Under the pieces are notes generated by a model. It was not told the DNA's origin. It saw only the letters and a list, made by a program, of their open reading frames with translations, and did no database searches. Source: CAXPZW01 sp964221845 (GTDB lineage: Bacteria; Bacteroidota; Bacteroidia; Flavobacteriales_D; Sanyastnellaceae). Taken from it: 64,000 bases of DNA. Numbering within the stretch: the stretch's first letter is position 1; every line of letters begins with the position of its first letter. The translations under genes were made by a program, and so were the position numbers. Shown here piece by piece: positions 35,328 to 45,178 of the stretch. The stretch lies in assembly GCA_964221845.1 (NCBI GenBank), contig CAXPZW010000003.1:8427-72426 (forward strand), in the 5' to 3' direction.

Positions 35328-36679
35328 GACTGTAAGGCCTGTTTGACGGGCGCTACCAGCTGGTCAATGTCGCCAGCGCCTAGGATGAGCAGCACGTCGG
35401 GAAGGTCGTCCCTCAAGCACGCCAAGAAATCGGTTTTCTGCACCACCTGCGCAGGGGTGTTGGTGATCTTATCCAACAACCATTGTGAATCCACGCCAGG
35501 CAGTGGTTTTTCGCGCGCCGGGTAGATGGGTAGCAGGTAGGCTTTGTCCAGTTTTCCGAGGCTCTCGCCAAAGCCGTCGGCAAAATCTCGGGTCCGGGTA
35601 AACAGGTGTGGTTGGAAGATGCCGTGCAGGATTTTACCCGGATACATCTCCCGGGCTGCGTCAATGGCAGCGTTGAGCTCAGTGGGGTGGTGGGCGTAGT
35701 CGTCAATCACCACCACCGGGCGCTCCAGTATTTTCTCAAAGCGGCGCTTGACCCCGCGGAAGCCGGGCAACACCTCTTGGATGCGCGCCGCGGAAACGCC
35801 GGCTTCAAGGGCCAACGCGATGGCAGCAACCGCGTTTTGCAAGTTGTGTCGTCCGGGCATGGCCAGTTTCAGGCAGGACACCGGGCCGGCAGGGGTCTGC
35901 AGGTCAAACACTTGGTGGCCTTCGGTGATGCGGATGTTGGTGGCGCGGTAGGTGGCTGTGGGTCCCTCGCCGTAAGTTTGTTGGGTGGAGTAGCCCAGCT
36001 CCACAAGTCGGTCGTGCAGGTCTTCGTGCACCAGGGTGTGCTCCACTTGACGTAAGAAGGCCACGAACCCTTGCTCCATGTGGTCGGGGTCTTGGTAAAT
36101 GTCCAAGTGGTCCGGATCCATGGAGGTCAAGGCCGCACGGGTGGGGTGCAGGGCCAAGAACGAACGGTCGTATTCATCGGCTTCCACCACCATCAAATCG
36201 CTTGCAGGGTCCGTGAGGGTATTGGTGCCGTAGTTGGAGGCGATACCTCCCAAGAATGCGTTGCAACCGGCGCCGCTGGCTTTCAGAAGATAGGCCAACA
36301 TGCTCGAGGTGGTGGTTTTGCCGTGGGTGCCTGCCACGGCGAGGCCGGTACCGGTGTTTACGATTTCGGCTAAGGCAGCCGCGCGTTTGCGTACAGTGTA
36401 TCCCTGAGCACGAAACCACTGGAGTTGCGGGTGGTTGTCAGGAACTGCCGGCGTGTAGATCACGTCCAGGTCGACTTGTGGCAGTTCGGCCAGCGAAAGA
36501 GGGAGTGCTGCAACGGTGTCTTGAAAGACCACGGTCATGCCTTCATCTTGCAGGGCTTGGGTCAGGGGGGTGGCGGTGCGGTCGTATCCAGATACGGCAG
36601 CGCCTTTTGCGTGGTAGTACCGGGCCAGGGCACTCATGCCAATCCCACCGATGCCGATGAAATAGGCTGCGGGCTTCAT
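35324..36679 (-). CDS. murC: UDP-N-acetylmuramate-L-alanine ligase
   Basis: A 451-aa Mur ligase adding L-alanine to UDP-MurNAc. AYFIGIGGIGMSALARYYHAKGAAVSGYD is the MurC Rossmann start, AGTHGKTTTSSML at about 117-129 the ATP-binding P-loop, and VEADEYDRSFL near 170-180 the metal/carbamylated-Lys-region motif. DDYAHHPTELNAA around 316-328 is diagnostic for MurC. It overlaps murG and ftsQ by 4 bp each. Cytoplasmic. Confidence 0.96.
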   Translation of the reverse strand: MKPAAYFIGIGGIGMSALARYYHAKGAAVSGYDRTATPLTQALQDEGMTVVFQDTVAALPLSLAELPQVDLDVIYTPAVPDNHPQLQWFRAQGYTVRKRAAALAEIVNTGTGLAVAGTHGKTTTSSMLAYLLKASGAGCNAFLGGIASNYGTNTLTDPASDLMVVEADEYDRSFLALHPTRAALTSMDPDHLDIYQDPDHMEQGFVAFLRQVEHTLVHEDLHDRLVELGYSTQQTYGEGPTATYRATNIRITEGHQVFDLQTPAGPVSCLKLAMPGRHNLQNAVAAIALALEAGVSAARIQEVLPGFRGVKRRFEKILERPVVVIDDYAHHPTELNAAIDAAREMYPGKILHGIFQPHLFTRTRDFADGFGESLGKLDKAYLLPIYPAREKPLPGVDSQWLLDKITNTPAQVVQKTDFLACLRDDLPDVLLILGAGDIDQLVAPVKQALQS

Positions 36680-37779
36680 GCGTCTGCCAGTTCGAGGATG
36701 ATGCCGGCGATTTCGTCCGCGGCGTTGGCCTTGCCCAAGGTGCGGATGTTGCGTCCGAGGGCTTCGCGGTTGATGGGGTTGTCAATCAGGCCAAAGAGGG
36801 TCTCGCCCAGTTTTTCGCGGGCTTCAACGTCTTTGACCAAGATCGCTGCCTGCTTTTGGACCAGCGCTAGGGCGTTTTTGGTTTGGTGATCTTCCGCCAC
36901 GTTGGGGGAGGGGACGAGCATCAAGGGTTTGCCCACCAGGGTGAGTTCGCTGATGGAGATGGCGCCCGCACGTGAGATGATCACGTCCGCAGCAGCATAA
37001 GCCAAGTCCATTTCTTGGATGAACACCGAGGTGTAAATGCCTTGGGCGCTCAATGATGCTACTGCGGCAGAAGCTTGACTGCCATAGCCCTTGCCGGTCT
37101 GCCAGATGAGTTGCACACCGCGGTCCTTGAATTGGTCCAGCAGTGCATGCAAGGATTCGTTGATGGTGCGTGCGCCGAGCGAACCGCCGATGGCCAACAC
37201 GGTGACCGGTCCGTTCTGGAGCCCAAAATGGGTGAGTGCGCGTTCGCGCTTGCCCTGAATGTCGACCACGTGGGCGCGTACGGGGTTGCCCGTGTGCACG
37301 AGTTTATTGGCGGGGAACCACTTTTCGAGCCCGTCATAGGCCACGCAAATTTTGTCTGCTTTGCCCGCCAGCATTTTGTTGGTGATGCCGGGGAAGCCGT
37401 TTTGTTCTTGCAAGACCGTCTTCACGCCTTTGCGTGCGGCTACGCGAAGCAGCGGTCCACTGGCATACCCGCCCACACCCACGGCCACATCGGGCTTGAA
37501 TTGGCGGATGATCTTGCCGGCGTTGTACAGAGAGTGGATCACCTTAATTGGGAACAGGAAGTTCTTCCAAGTCAGGCGACGTTGCAATCCACTGATCCAA
37601 AGTCCTTTGATGGGGTAGCCCGCTGCGGGCACCTTTTCCATTTCCATTTTGCCTTCGGCGCCCACAAACAAGATGTCTGCGTCCGGTCGTCTGGCCTTCA
37701 CGGCGTTGGCAATGGCAATGGCAGGGAAGATGTGTCCACCGGTTCCTCCGCCCGAAACAATGACTTTAAGCGATTTCAT
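36676..37779 (-). CDS. murG: UDP-N-acetylglucosamine-undecaprenyl-PP-MurNAc-pentapeptide transferase
   Basis: A 367-aa GT28 transferase converting lipid I to lipid II at the inner face of the membrane. VIVSGGGTGGHIFPAIAIANAV (residues 6-27) is the Gly-rich acceptor loop, GGYASGPLLRVA at about 103-114 the lipid I site, and DVIISRAGAISISELTLVGKP near 262-282 the donor-binding motif with its Glu. Normal length. It overlaps ftsW by 14 bp and murC by 4 bp. Confidence 0.97.
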   Translation of the reverse strand: MKSLKVIVSGGGTGGHIFPAIAIANAVKARRPDADILFVGAEGKMEMEKVPAAGYPIKGLWISGLQRRLTWKNFLFPIKVIHSLYNAGKIIRQFKPDVAVGVGGYASGPLLRVAARKGVKTVLQEQNGFPGITNKMLAGKADKICVAYDGLEKWFPANKLVHTGNPVRAHVVDIQGKRERALTHFGLQNGPVTVLAIGGSLGARTINESLHALLDQFKDRGVQLIWQTGKGYGSQASAAVASLSAQGIYTSVFIQEMDLAYAAADVIISRAGAISISELTLVGKPLMLVPSPNVAEDHQTKNALALVQKQAAILVKDVEAREKLGETLFGLIDNPINREALGRNIRTLGKANAADEIAGIILELADA

Positions 37780-38983
37780 ACTCGGTGTCGGAAGGTCGGA
37801 TGGTGTTGTTATCGCCAGAGGTATGCTTGGGTCTATTGTTGCCCGTGGCTTCCAGACTCTCAGGGTTGAATACAGAGCGACTCACGCTCAGGATCATGCC
37901 CACAGCAATACAGGTAAACAGGGTTGAAGTTCCCCCCATACTTACCAGCGGCAAAGGCTGGCCGGTAGTTGGGAAGAGGTTCACAGCTACCGCCATGTTG
38001 ATCAGGGCTTGCAGCACCAGCATGACACTCAGTCCCAAGGCCAGCATCGAACCAAAATGGCGCGGGCACTTGAAGGAGATCTGCACGCTCCTGAACAGGA
38101 AAATCAGGTAGAGGAGCAGCACGCCAATGCCTCCCAAAATGCTGCCGTATTCTTGGATGATGAACGCGTAGATCATGTCCGAATAAGGGTGAGGCAAGTA
38201 GAGCGAATTGCCCGAGCCGGGACCGGCTGGAAGCAATCCGCCGTCGTGGATGGCGTATTGGGCGAGGTTGACTTGGAAGTTGCCTTCCTCCTCGGGGTTG
38301 AAAAAGTTGTCGATGCGTTGGGTCCACGTATCAAAACGCGGCATCAGATCAGGCGCGGCCTTGCCAAGGGCGTAGACCAATACCAATGCGGCCAATCCCA
38401 GGCCCATGATCTTGAGGAGATGTCTGACCGGAACTCCTCCAAGGTACATGAGCACAAAGCAGATCAGCCCGAGCATGGCTGCGGTCGAAAAGTCAGCAGG
38501 CAGGATCAAGCCGCAATACACCAGCACCGGCACCAGGATGGGACGTACACCGTTTTTGAAATCGTGCAGTTGGGTGCGCTTCTGGTTGAGCATGCGCGCC
38601 ACGTAGGTGATCAGCACGATTTTGGCGAAATCCGAGGTCTGGAAAGTGAGGTTGATGAACGGGATTTTGATCCAGCGTTTGGCCTCATTCACATCGGCTC
38701 CAAAGAGCAGAGTGAACAGCAGCATGAAGCCCGCCACCCAAATCAACAGGGTGGAGATTTTACTGAAGTACTTGAACGGAATGCGGTGGACCGCCAACAT
38801 CACCCCAAATCCCATGGCCAACAGCACGCTGTGCTTGATCAGGTACTTGTAGGTGGTGGCGTGTTCCTTCACGGCCAACGAGCCAATGGAACTGTACACG
38901 GCCAAGATGGAGACCAAGCTCAACAGCAGGGCTACCATCCAAATGACCTTATCGCCTTCGATGTGTTTCAGCAACGCTTTCAT
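37766..38983 (-). CDS. ftsW: SEDS glycosyltransferase FtsW
   Basis: A 405-aa polytopic SEDS protein that polymerises septal glycan strands with FtsI. About ten helices are visible. Characteristic stretches are KRWIKIPFINLTFQTSDFAKIVLITYVARML at about 105-135 and the long periplasmic loop with QYAIHDGGLLPAGPGSGNSLYLPHPYSDMIYAFIIQEYGSILGG around 243-285, then PTTGQPLPLVSMGGTSTLF near 350-368. The short cytoplasmic tail is hydrophilic. Context among mur genes makes FtsW rather than RodA. Confidence 0.95.
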   Translation of the reverse strand: MKALLKHIEGDKVIWMVALLLSLVSILAVYSSIGSLAVKEHATTYKYLIKHSVLLAMGFGVMLAVHRIPFKYFSKISTLLIWVAGFMLLFTLLFGADVNEAKRWIKIPFINLTFQTSDFAKIVLITYVARMLNQKRTQLHDFKNGVRPILVPVLVYCGLILPADFSTAAMLGLICFVLMYLGGVPVRHLLKIMGLGLAALVLVYALGKAAPDLMPRFDTWTQRIDNFFNPEEEGNFQVNLAQYAIHDGGLLPAGPGSGNSLYLPHPYSDMIYAFIIQEYGSILGGIGVLLLYLIFLFRSVQISFKCPRHFGSMLALGLSVMLVLQALINMAVAVNLFPTTGQPLPLVSMGGTSTLFTCIAVGMILSVSRSVFNPESLEATGNNRPKHTSGDNNTIRPSDTEYEIA

Positions 38984-39011
38984 GCATAAATGGCCTGTGG
39001 CCGCTTATGGG

Positions 39012-40361
39012 TTAGAGGGCGCGTACAGCGGATTTGAATTGACGGCCGCGGTCCTCGTAATTCTCAAACAGGTCGAAGCTGGCGCAAGCAGGTGAGAGCA
39101 GCACGGTGTCTCCCTTGTAGCCGAGTTCGTAAGCCTGGTTCACGGCGTCGCGCACCGATTCGGTTTCCAGGATGGTCTCGATCTTGCCTTTGAAGGCCTT
39201 CTTCAGTTTGGCGTTGTCTTTCCCCAGACAAATCAGCGCTTTGACGCGCCCTTCGATCAGGGGCATGAGTTCGTTGTAGTCGTTGCCTTTGTCGACGCCA
39301 CCGGCAATCCAGATGACGCCTTCTTCCACAGACTCCAACGCATACCACGAAGAGTTTATGTTGGTGGCTTTGGAATCGTTGATGAACGTGATGCCCGCAA
39401 CACGTGCTACAAACTCCAGGCGGTGTTCGACATTTTCAAAGTGGGTGAGGCTTTCGCGGATTACCTCTTTGCGCAGTTCCAAAATGCGGCCGGTTACGCC
39501 GGTGGCCATGGAGTTGAACAAGTTGTGTTTGCCCTGCAGGGCGAGGTCATGGATGGACATGGTCAGACAGTTGTTTTCGGTTTGTATTACCAGGTTTTCG
39601 TGTTCCACTTTGGCTCCTTCCCAGCCCGTAGGCCAGTCAGGGTTTTGCGCCGAGAACGGGTACCGCTTGGAACGGGGCTGTACCTGATCAAGCTTGCGCG
39701 CAATCACCGGGTCGTCGGCCCAGTAGACCAGGGCTTCGGTATCGGTGTGGTTGCGAACAATGCGCAGTTTGGCATCTGCATAGGCGTCGAACGAGCCGCC
39801 GTAGCGGTCCAGGTGGTCGGGGGTGATGTTGAGCAGAACAGCGATGTCAGTCTTGAAGTCAAAGACCCCGTCGAGCTGAAAGCTGCTCAGTTCCAACACC
39901 CAGTAGTCGTGGTCCCCTTCGGCCAGTTGCCCGGCAAAAGAGTGGCCCACGTTTCCAGCAAGTGCCACGTCGACACCGGCGTTTTTCAGCATGTGGTAGA
40001 TCCACGTAGTGGTCGTGGTCTTGCCGTTGCTGCCGGTGATGCAGATGGTCTTGCCCGAGGTGTAGCGCCCCGCGAACTCGATTTCCGAGATCACCGGGAT
40101 GCCGCGTTCACGCAAGGCCACCACCAGTGGTGCTGAATCGGGAATCCCGGGGCTTTTGATTACCTCGTGTGCCTCCAGGATTTCCGCTTCGGTGTGGGTG
40201 CCTTGCTCCCAGCGGATGCCATGATGTTCAAGAGCGTTTTGGTGTTCCTCCCGCAGCGAACCGCGGTCGCTGAGAAACACCTCGAAGCCTTTTTGCTTCC
40301 CCAGGATGGCTGCCCCGGTTCCGCTGATGCCGCCGCCTAGAATGACCAGCTTCTGAGTCAT
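39012..40361 (-). CDS. murD: UDP-N-acetylmuramoylalanine-D-glutamate ligase
   Basis: A 449-aa Mur ligase adding D-glutamate to UDP-MurNAc-L-Ala. KLVILGGGISGTGAAILGKQKGFEVFLSDRG forms the N-terminal nucleotide-sugar domain, ITGSNGKTTTTTW at about 107-119 the P-loop, ELSSFQLDG near 157-165 the MurD motif, and INDSKATNINSSWYALES around 324-341 the C-terminal domain hinge. It starts 1 bp after the mraY stop. Cytoplasmic. Confidence 0.96.
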   Translation of the reverse strand: MTQKLVILGGGISGTGAAILGKQKGFEVFLSDRGSLREEHQNALEHHGIRWEQGTHTEAEILEAHEVIKSPGIPDSAPLVVALRERGIPVISEIEFAGRYTSGKTICITGSNGKTTTTTWIYHMLKNAGVDVALAGNVGHSFAGQLAEGDHDYWVLELSSFQLDGVFDFKTDIAVLLNITPDHLDRYGGSFDAYADAKLRIVRNHTDTEALVYWADDPVIARKLDQVQPRSKRYPFSAQNPDWPTGWEGAKVEHENLVIQTENNCLTMSIHDLALQGKHNLFNSMATGVTGRILELRKEVIRESLTHFENVEHRLEFVARVAGITFINDSKATNINSSWYALESVEEGVIWIAGGVDKGNDYNELMPLIEGRVKALICLGKDNAKLKKAFKGKIETILETESVRDAVNQAYELGYKGDTVLLSPACASFDLFENYEDRGRQFKSAVRAL

Positions 40362-40362
40362 G

Positions 40363-41607
40363 CTAGCGCACTTTGAGGGTGACGATGGTGAGTACCGCCA
40401 GCATCAATCCCACAATCCAGAACCGCGCGACAATCTTGGGTTCCGGCATGTTTTTCTTTTGGTAGTGGTGGTGGAGCGGCGCCATGCGGAAAATCCGCTT
40501 GCCCTCCCCGTATTTCTTCTTGGTGTACTTGAAGTAGCTCACCTGCAGCATCACGCTCAGGTTCTCGATCAAGAAAATCCCGCACAGCACAGGGATCAGC
40601 AGCTCTTTGCGAATCGCAATGGCGAACGTGGCGATGATGCCTCCCAAGGCCAAGCTCCCGGTGTCACCCATAAACACTTGGGCAGGGAAGGCGTTGAACC
40701 ACAAGAAGCCAATACACGCGCCTACAAAGGCTGCGATGAACACCACGAGCTCTCCCGAACTGGGGATGTACATGATGTTGAGGTAGTCTGCGAAGATGTA
40801 GTTGCCGCTCACATAAGCCAGCACGCCCAGGGTGACTCCGATGATGGCGGAGGTGCCTGTGGCCAGGCCGTCAAGCCCGTCTGTCATGTTTGCGCCATTG
40901 GATACAGCCGTTACAATCAGGATGGTCACCAAGATGAAAGCCAACCAGGTGTAGTTGGTGGCACCGTCGCCCATCCAACTCACCAACCACTCGTAGTTGA
41001 ACTCGTTGTTCTTGGCAAACGGAATGGTGGTCTTGGGTGCGTCCGAGGCCATCCATTCTGGGGTGTTGGTGCCTTGGGCGCTTTCGATGGCGTTTTCAAT
41101 CTGAACCGTTGGGTTGTCGCTCACCTTCTCCTTGATGGTCACATCGGGAGAGAAGTAGAGCATCGAGCCCACAATGATGCCCACGCCCACTTGTCCGATC
41201 ACTTTGAATTTGCCGGCCAGGCCTTTCTTGTTCTTTTTGAAGACCTTGATGTAATCGTCGATGAATCCAATCGCGCCCAACCACACGGTGGCCACCAGCA
41301 TGGTTTGCACGTAAATGTTGGTCAAGTCCGCCAGCAGCAGGGTAGGGATGATGATGGCCGCCAGGATGATGATGCCGCCCATGGTGGGGGTGCCTTGCTT
41401 GGCCATCTGCCCTTCCAGCCCCAGGTCACGCACGATTTCACCCACTTGCTTGAGTTGCAGCCAACGGATGATGCGCTTGCCCAACCACATCGAGATCAGC
41501 AGCGATACAATGATGCTGAGTCCCGCACGGAACGAGAGGTACTGAAACAGACCGGCTCCGGGGAAATCGGCACTTTCTTGCAGGTATTCGAACAGTGCGT
41601 ATAGCAT
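40363..41607 (-). CDS. mraY: Phospho-N-acetylmuramoyl-pentapeptide transferase
   Basis: A 414-aa polytopic enzyme attaching phospho-MurNAc-pentapeptide to undecaprenyl phosphate (lipid I). GTPTMGGIIIL at about 73-83, WLGAIGFIDDYIKVFKKNKKGLAGKFK near 110-136 (catalytic Asp pair), NMTDGLDGLATG around 240-251 and the late FRMAPLHHHYQKK (HHH motif) are all present. A soluble insert of about 45 residues between helices (roughly 160-205: VSDNPTVQIENAIESAQGTN) is larger than in E. coli MraY but is usual in Bacteroidota. It shares one base with the murE stop. Confidence 0.97.
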   Translation of the reverse strand: MLYALFEYLQESADFPGAGLFQYLSFRAGLSIIVSLLISMWLGKRIIRWLQLKQVGEIVRDLGLEGQMAKQGTPTMGGIIILAAIIIPTLLLADLTNIYVQTMLVATVWLGAIGFIDDYIKVFKKNKKGLAGKFKVIGQVGVGIIVGSMLYFSPDVTIKEKVSDNPTVQIENAIESAQGTNTPEWMASDAPKTTIPFAKNNEFNYEWLVSWMGDGATNYTWLAFILVTILIVTAVSNGANMTDGLDGLATGTSAIIGVTLGVLAYVSGNYIFADYLNIMYIPSSGELVVFIAAFVGACIGFLWFNAFPAQVFMGDTGSLALGGIIATFAIAIRKELLIPVLCGIFLIENLSVMLQVSYFKYTKKKYGEGKRIFRMAPLHHHYQKKNMPEPKIVARFWIVGLMLAVLTIVTLKVR

Positions 41608-43070
41608 TATTTCGCGAGTGTTTTCAAGGTTTCCTGAACCACTTCGAGGTCGTCAAAGGGGAAGCGCTCTCCGGCGATTTCTTGGTATTTCTCGTGGCCC
41701 TTGCCTGCGATCAGGATGATGTCTCCCGGTTCCGAAAGGGCGCATGCGGTGCGAATCGCTTCGCGGCGGTCAGTGATGCTCAAGGTTTTGCGGGCGTGCA
41801 CGGGGTCCAAGCCGACTTGCATGTCGGCAAGGATGTCTTCGGGTTTCTCGCTGCGGGGGTTGTCGCTGGTGAGCAGCACCCGGTCCGAGTTGTCGGCAGC
41901 GATGCGGGCCATTTCCGGGCGCTTGGCCTTGTCGCGGTCCCCGCCGCAGCCCACCACAGTGATTACCTGCTCGTTGCCGGTGCGAATGTCTTCGATGGTG
42001 CTGAGCACGTTGCTCAGGGCATCCGGAGTGTGTGCGTAATCCACCACAGCGGTCACGCCGCCGGGCGTGCGGAAGTATTCGAACCGCCCGTCCACCGAAT
42101 CCAGGGTAGACAAGTGGGTGAGCGCATCCATTTTGTCCATGCCCAGCTCCATGCACACCGCGTACACGGTCAGCAAGTTGTAGGCGTTGAATCCGCCAAT
42201 GAGTTTGCTGTACACGTCTTGTCCGTCCATGCTGAGTTGCAGCCCGGAGAACTGGTTTTCCAGCACCTTCGCCTTGTAGTCGGCCATCGAGTGCAGGGCA
42301 AACGAGCGCTTGCGCGCTTTGCAGTTTTGCACCATGATCTCCCCGTGGGAATCGTCCACGTTGACCAGCGCAAACGCCTCGGCAGGTAAACGATCAAACA
42401 GGGCCTTTTTGGCCTTGATGTACTCGTTGAAGCTGCCGTGGTAGTCCAGGTGGTCGTGGGTGATGTTGGTGAACACCGCACCGGCGTAGTGGATGCCGGT
42501 GGTGCGGTGTTGGTGGATGGCGTGCGAGCTGGCTTCCATGAAGCACTGCGTGCAGCCTTGTTCCACCATTTCTGCCAACAACGCTTGGATGCTCAACGCG
42601 TCCGGCGTGGTATGGGTGGCAGGAAGGATGCGGTCGTTGATGCGGTTGGCCACCGTGCTGATCAATCCGCACTTGACGCCAAACTGGCGGTACATGCGGT
42701 GCAGCAGGGTAGTGGTGGTGGTTTTGCCGTTCGTGCCGGTGATGCCTACGACTTGGATCCGCTTGGACGGATGGTCGTAGAAGTTGGCAGCCATGAGCCC
42801 AAGTGCTTCGGCCGAATTGCCGACTTGTACATAGGTCACGCTGTCCAGGGTTTCGGTGGGCAGCACTTCACACACCACCGCAATTGCGCCCTTTTCCACG
42901 GCGCTGGCGATGTAGTTGTGGCCGTCCACCTGCACACCGCGCACCGCTACAAACAGGCTGTAGGGCTTGGCCTCCCGCGAGTCAAAGGTGATGTGCTCGA
43001 CCGCAATGTTGGTCGAGCCCACCACCTCTTGAATGCGGGTCCTATACAGGATGTCAGACAGTATCTTCAT
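41607..43070 (-). CDS. murE: UDP-MurNAc-L-Ala-D-Glu meso-diaminopimelate ligase
   Basis: A 487-aa Mur ligase. The start at 43070 (MKILSDILYRTRIQEVVG) overlaps the ftsI stop as ATGA; a longer in-frame extension lies inside ftsI. ITFDSREAKPYSLFVAVRG at about 24-42 binds the substrate, GITGTNGKTTTTTLLHRMY near 107-125 is the P-loop, and SDNPRSEKPEDI around 403-414 holds the DNPR motif, which in this family selects meso-diaminopimelate rather than lysine. That predicts DAP-type peptidoglycan. Confidence 0.97.
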   Translation of the reverse strand: MKILSDILYRTRIQEVVGSTNIAVEHITFDSREAKPYSLFVAVRGVQVDGHNYIASAVEKGAIAVVCEVLPTETLDSVTYVQVGNSAEALGLMAANFYDHPSKRIQVVGITGTNGKTTTTTLLHRMYRQFGVKCGLISTVANRINDRILPATHTTPDALSIQALLAEMVEQGCTQCFMEASSHAIHQHRTTGIHYAGAVFTNITHDHLDYHGSFNEYIKAKKALFDRLPAEAFALVNVDDSHGEIMVQNCKARKRSFALHSMADYKAKVLENQFSGLQLSMDGQDVYSKLIGGFNAYNLLTVYAVCMELGMDKMDALTHLSTLDSVDGRFEYFRTPGGVTAVVDYAHTPDALSNVLSTIEDIRTGNEQVITVVGCGGDRDKAKRPEMARIAADNSDRVLLTSDNPRSEKPEDILADMQVGLDPVHARKTLSITDRREAIRTACALSEPGDIILIAGKGHEKYQEIAGERFPFDDLEVVQETLKTLAK

Positions 43071-45178
43071 GATCCCAATTCGAGTGAGATGCGGGTGTTT
43101 GTGCCAATGTGAGTTCCGGGTGCCAGCGATTGTGAGCGCACGCGCCCGTATCCACTGACCACCACTTCGATGCCTTCGTTTTCCAGCAGGTAGAGTGCAT
43201 CGCGCAGTCCCATGCCTTGGACGTTGGGTACGCGGCCCTCCGGGGTGCTTCGCCCGGTGAGTTCCACGTGTGTTTCTTTGGTGCTGGTGTTGACCCAAGT
43301 GGCGTCGGTGCCCACGTTGGTTGGCATGCCCATGGCCGCATATGCCGCTTCAAGAGCTTGGCGGTTGCCGTCGAGGCTCACCGGCAGGCTGGCGGCTTCG
43401 GCCAGAATGGTTTCGGTAGGGCGCAGCAACTCTTCACGGGTGGTGTAGATGCGATCGGCCACTTCGCGGAACACCGGTGCGGCTACGGAGCTACCGTAGT
43501 ACGAACCGTTTCGAGGATCGTGGATCACCACGATGGCGGAGTACATCGGATCTTCCGCTGGGAAGTAGCCGGTGAACGAGGCGCGGTAGCGGCTCTCGTA
43601 GTAGCGGCGGGCTTCGTGGTTGTACATCTTGGCGGTTCCGGTTTTACCGGCCACTTTGTACGGTGCGTCTTTGAAGGCGCCGTAGGCGGTGCCCTCAGGT
43701 TCACAGACCATCTCCATCATACGCTGGGCTTCGGCCAATGTTTTGGGCTTGCAAATGGCCGGCTTGATGACATGGGGTTCCAGTGCTTCGACCACTTCGT
43801 TGTTGCGGGCGTATGCCTGAGCAAAGCGGGGGCGCAGCAGTTTGCCATCGTTGGCAAGTGCGTTGTAGAACGTCAGGGTCTGCAATGGGGTTTGCTTGCA
43901 CTCGTAGCCGATGGACATTTGGACGTGCGAGATGCCGCTCCAGGCCCCATCGCCTTCCTTCGCGTAGACCGCGGGTGCTGTTTCTCCGCGCAGCTTGATG
44001 CCGAGTGGGTCCACTACACCCAAGCGCTTGAGGCCGTCCAAGAACGCTTGCTTACTGTTGCCGTAGCCTTCGTCCACAATGGTGGCCATGCCAACGTTGG
44101 AAGACCACGCAAATACTTGGGCGGCAGTGCCGGTGCCGTGGCCGCCTTCGTGGTAGTTCGAGTCTTTGACCTTGTGGCCGTAGAAATCGCGGATGCCGTT
44201 TCCGGTGGGAATGCTGTCAGAGGCTTGGATGATGCCGTCTTCCAGCGCGGCCATCATCACCGGCAGTTTGAAGGTGGAGCCGGGCTCGACTTGTTCTGCG
44301 ATGGCAAAGTTGTAGGTCTCCACGTAGTTGCCTTCCTTGGTACGTTCCAGATTGGTGATGGCGCGCACGTAGCCGGTGGCCACCTCCATCACAATCATGC
44401 AGCCCCAGGCGGCCTGTTGTTCTTGGAGCTTGTCTTCCAGAGCGTGGGTGGCCGCGTCTTGGATGTTGACGTCAATGGTGGCCACCACGTCAAGCCCTTC
44501 TACGGGTTCCACTTCAAATTCATCGGTAACCGGCTTCCAGGTGTTGCCGGCAATGCGTTCTTGCCATTGTTGGCCGCTCACACCTGCGAGCACTTCGTTG
44601 TACGCGTCTTCGATGCCTACAGGGTTGTGGTCGCGGTGCACGCCAACGGTGCGTGAGGCGAGTTTGCCAAAGGGCTTTTGACGTTCGCTGTGCTTGTCTA
44701 CAATGAGGCCGGACTTGTAGCGGCTCATCTTGGCGATGGGCAGTTGCTTGAAGCGCTCCAGCTGGTTGAAGGTGACATCCTTTTCAATGCGGGCATAACG
44801 GTTGCCGTTGCTGATGGCTTCTTGAAAGCGGCGCGCATAGACTTCACTAGGTTGACCAAAAATGGTCGACATGCCTTCGCACAGCGAGTCGAGCTTGCTC
44901 ACGATCAGGCCCATGTCACGTGGGGTCTTGGCGTCCCAGCGGATCTCGTACATGGGTACCGATGCGGCCAGCAAGCGTCCTCCCGAGCTGAGGATGTTGC
45001 CGCGGGTGGGTTCAATGCTGCGGAGCTGGGCTTGCATCGCAGGCAAGTGGTCTTGCGAGGCGCTCAAATCCGAGTCAAACTGGATCACGAAGGTTTTGAC
45101 GATGATGCCAAAGGCCACCAGCGCCAGCAACGAAAAGCTGACCCAAATGCGCACCGAGAGTTCCTTCTTGTTTTTCAT
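43067..45178 (-). CDS. ftsI: Septal transpeptidase FtsI (penicillin-binding protein 3) with PASTA domain
   Basis: A 703-aa class B penicillin-binding protein. One N-terminal transmembrane helix (VSFSLLALVAFGIIVKTFVIQF) is followed by the dimerisation domain (about 50-240) and the transpeptidase domain. EPGSTFKLP at about 298-306 holds the active-site SxxK serine; WSSNVG (SxN) lies near 357 and GKTGTAK near 511-517. A single PASTA domain ends the protein (about 640-703, VPNVQGMGLRDALYLLENEGIEV), as is usual in Bacteroidota and unlike E. coli. It makes septal cross-links with FtsW in the periplasm. Confidence 0.95.
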   Translation of the reverse strand: MKNKKELSVRIWVSFSLLALVAFGIIVKTFVIQFDSDLSASQDHLPAMQAQLRSIEPTRGNILSSGGRLLAASVPMYEIRWDAKTPRDMGLIVSKLDSLCEGMSTIFGQPSEVYARRFQEAISNGNRYARIEKDVTFNQLERFKQLPIAKMSRYKSGLIVDKHSERQKPFGKLASRTVGVHRDHNPVGIEDAYNEVLAGVSGQQWQERIAGNTWKPVTDEFEVEPVEGLDVVATIDVNIQDAATHALEDKLQEQQAAWGCMIVMEVATGYVRAITNLERTKEGNYVETYNFAIAEQVEPGSTFKLPVMMAALEDGIIQASDSIPTGNGIRDFYGHKVKDSNYHEGGHGTGTAAQVFAWSSNVGMATIVDEGYGNSKQAFLDGLKRLGVVDPLGIKLRGETAPAVYAKEGDGAWSGISHVQMSIGYECKQTPLQTLTFYNALANDGKLLRPRFAQAYARNNEVVEALEPHVIKPAICKPKTLAEAQRMMEMVCEPEGTAYGAFKDAPYKVAGKTGTAKMYNHEARRYYESRYRASFTGYFPAEDPMYSAIVVIHDPRNGSYYGSSVAAPVFREVADRIYTTREELLRPTETILAEAASLPVSLDGNRQALEAAYAAMGMPTNVGTDATWVNTSTKETHVELTGRSTPEGRVPNVQGMGLRDALYLLENEGIEVVVSGYGRVRSQSLAPGTHIGTNTRISLELGS

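Noticed and set aside
34062..35525. 487-aa plus-strand open frame across ftsA, ftsQ and murC
   Set aside because: Runs antisense through three well-defined genes; composition only.
40360..41604. 414-aa plus-strand frame with the same extent as mraY
   Set aside because: Exact mirror of mraY; His/Gln-rich shadow.
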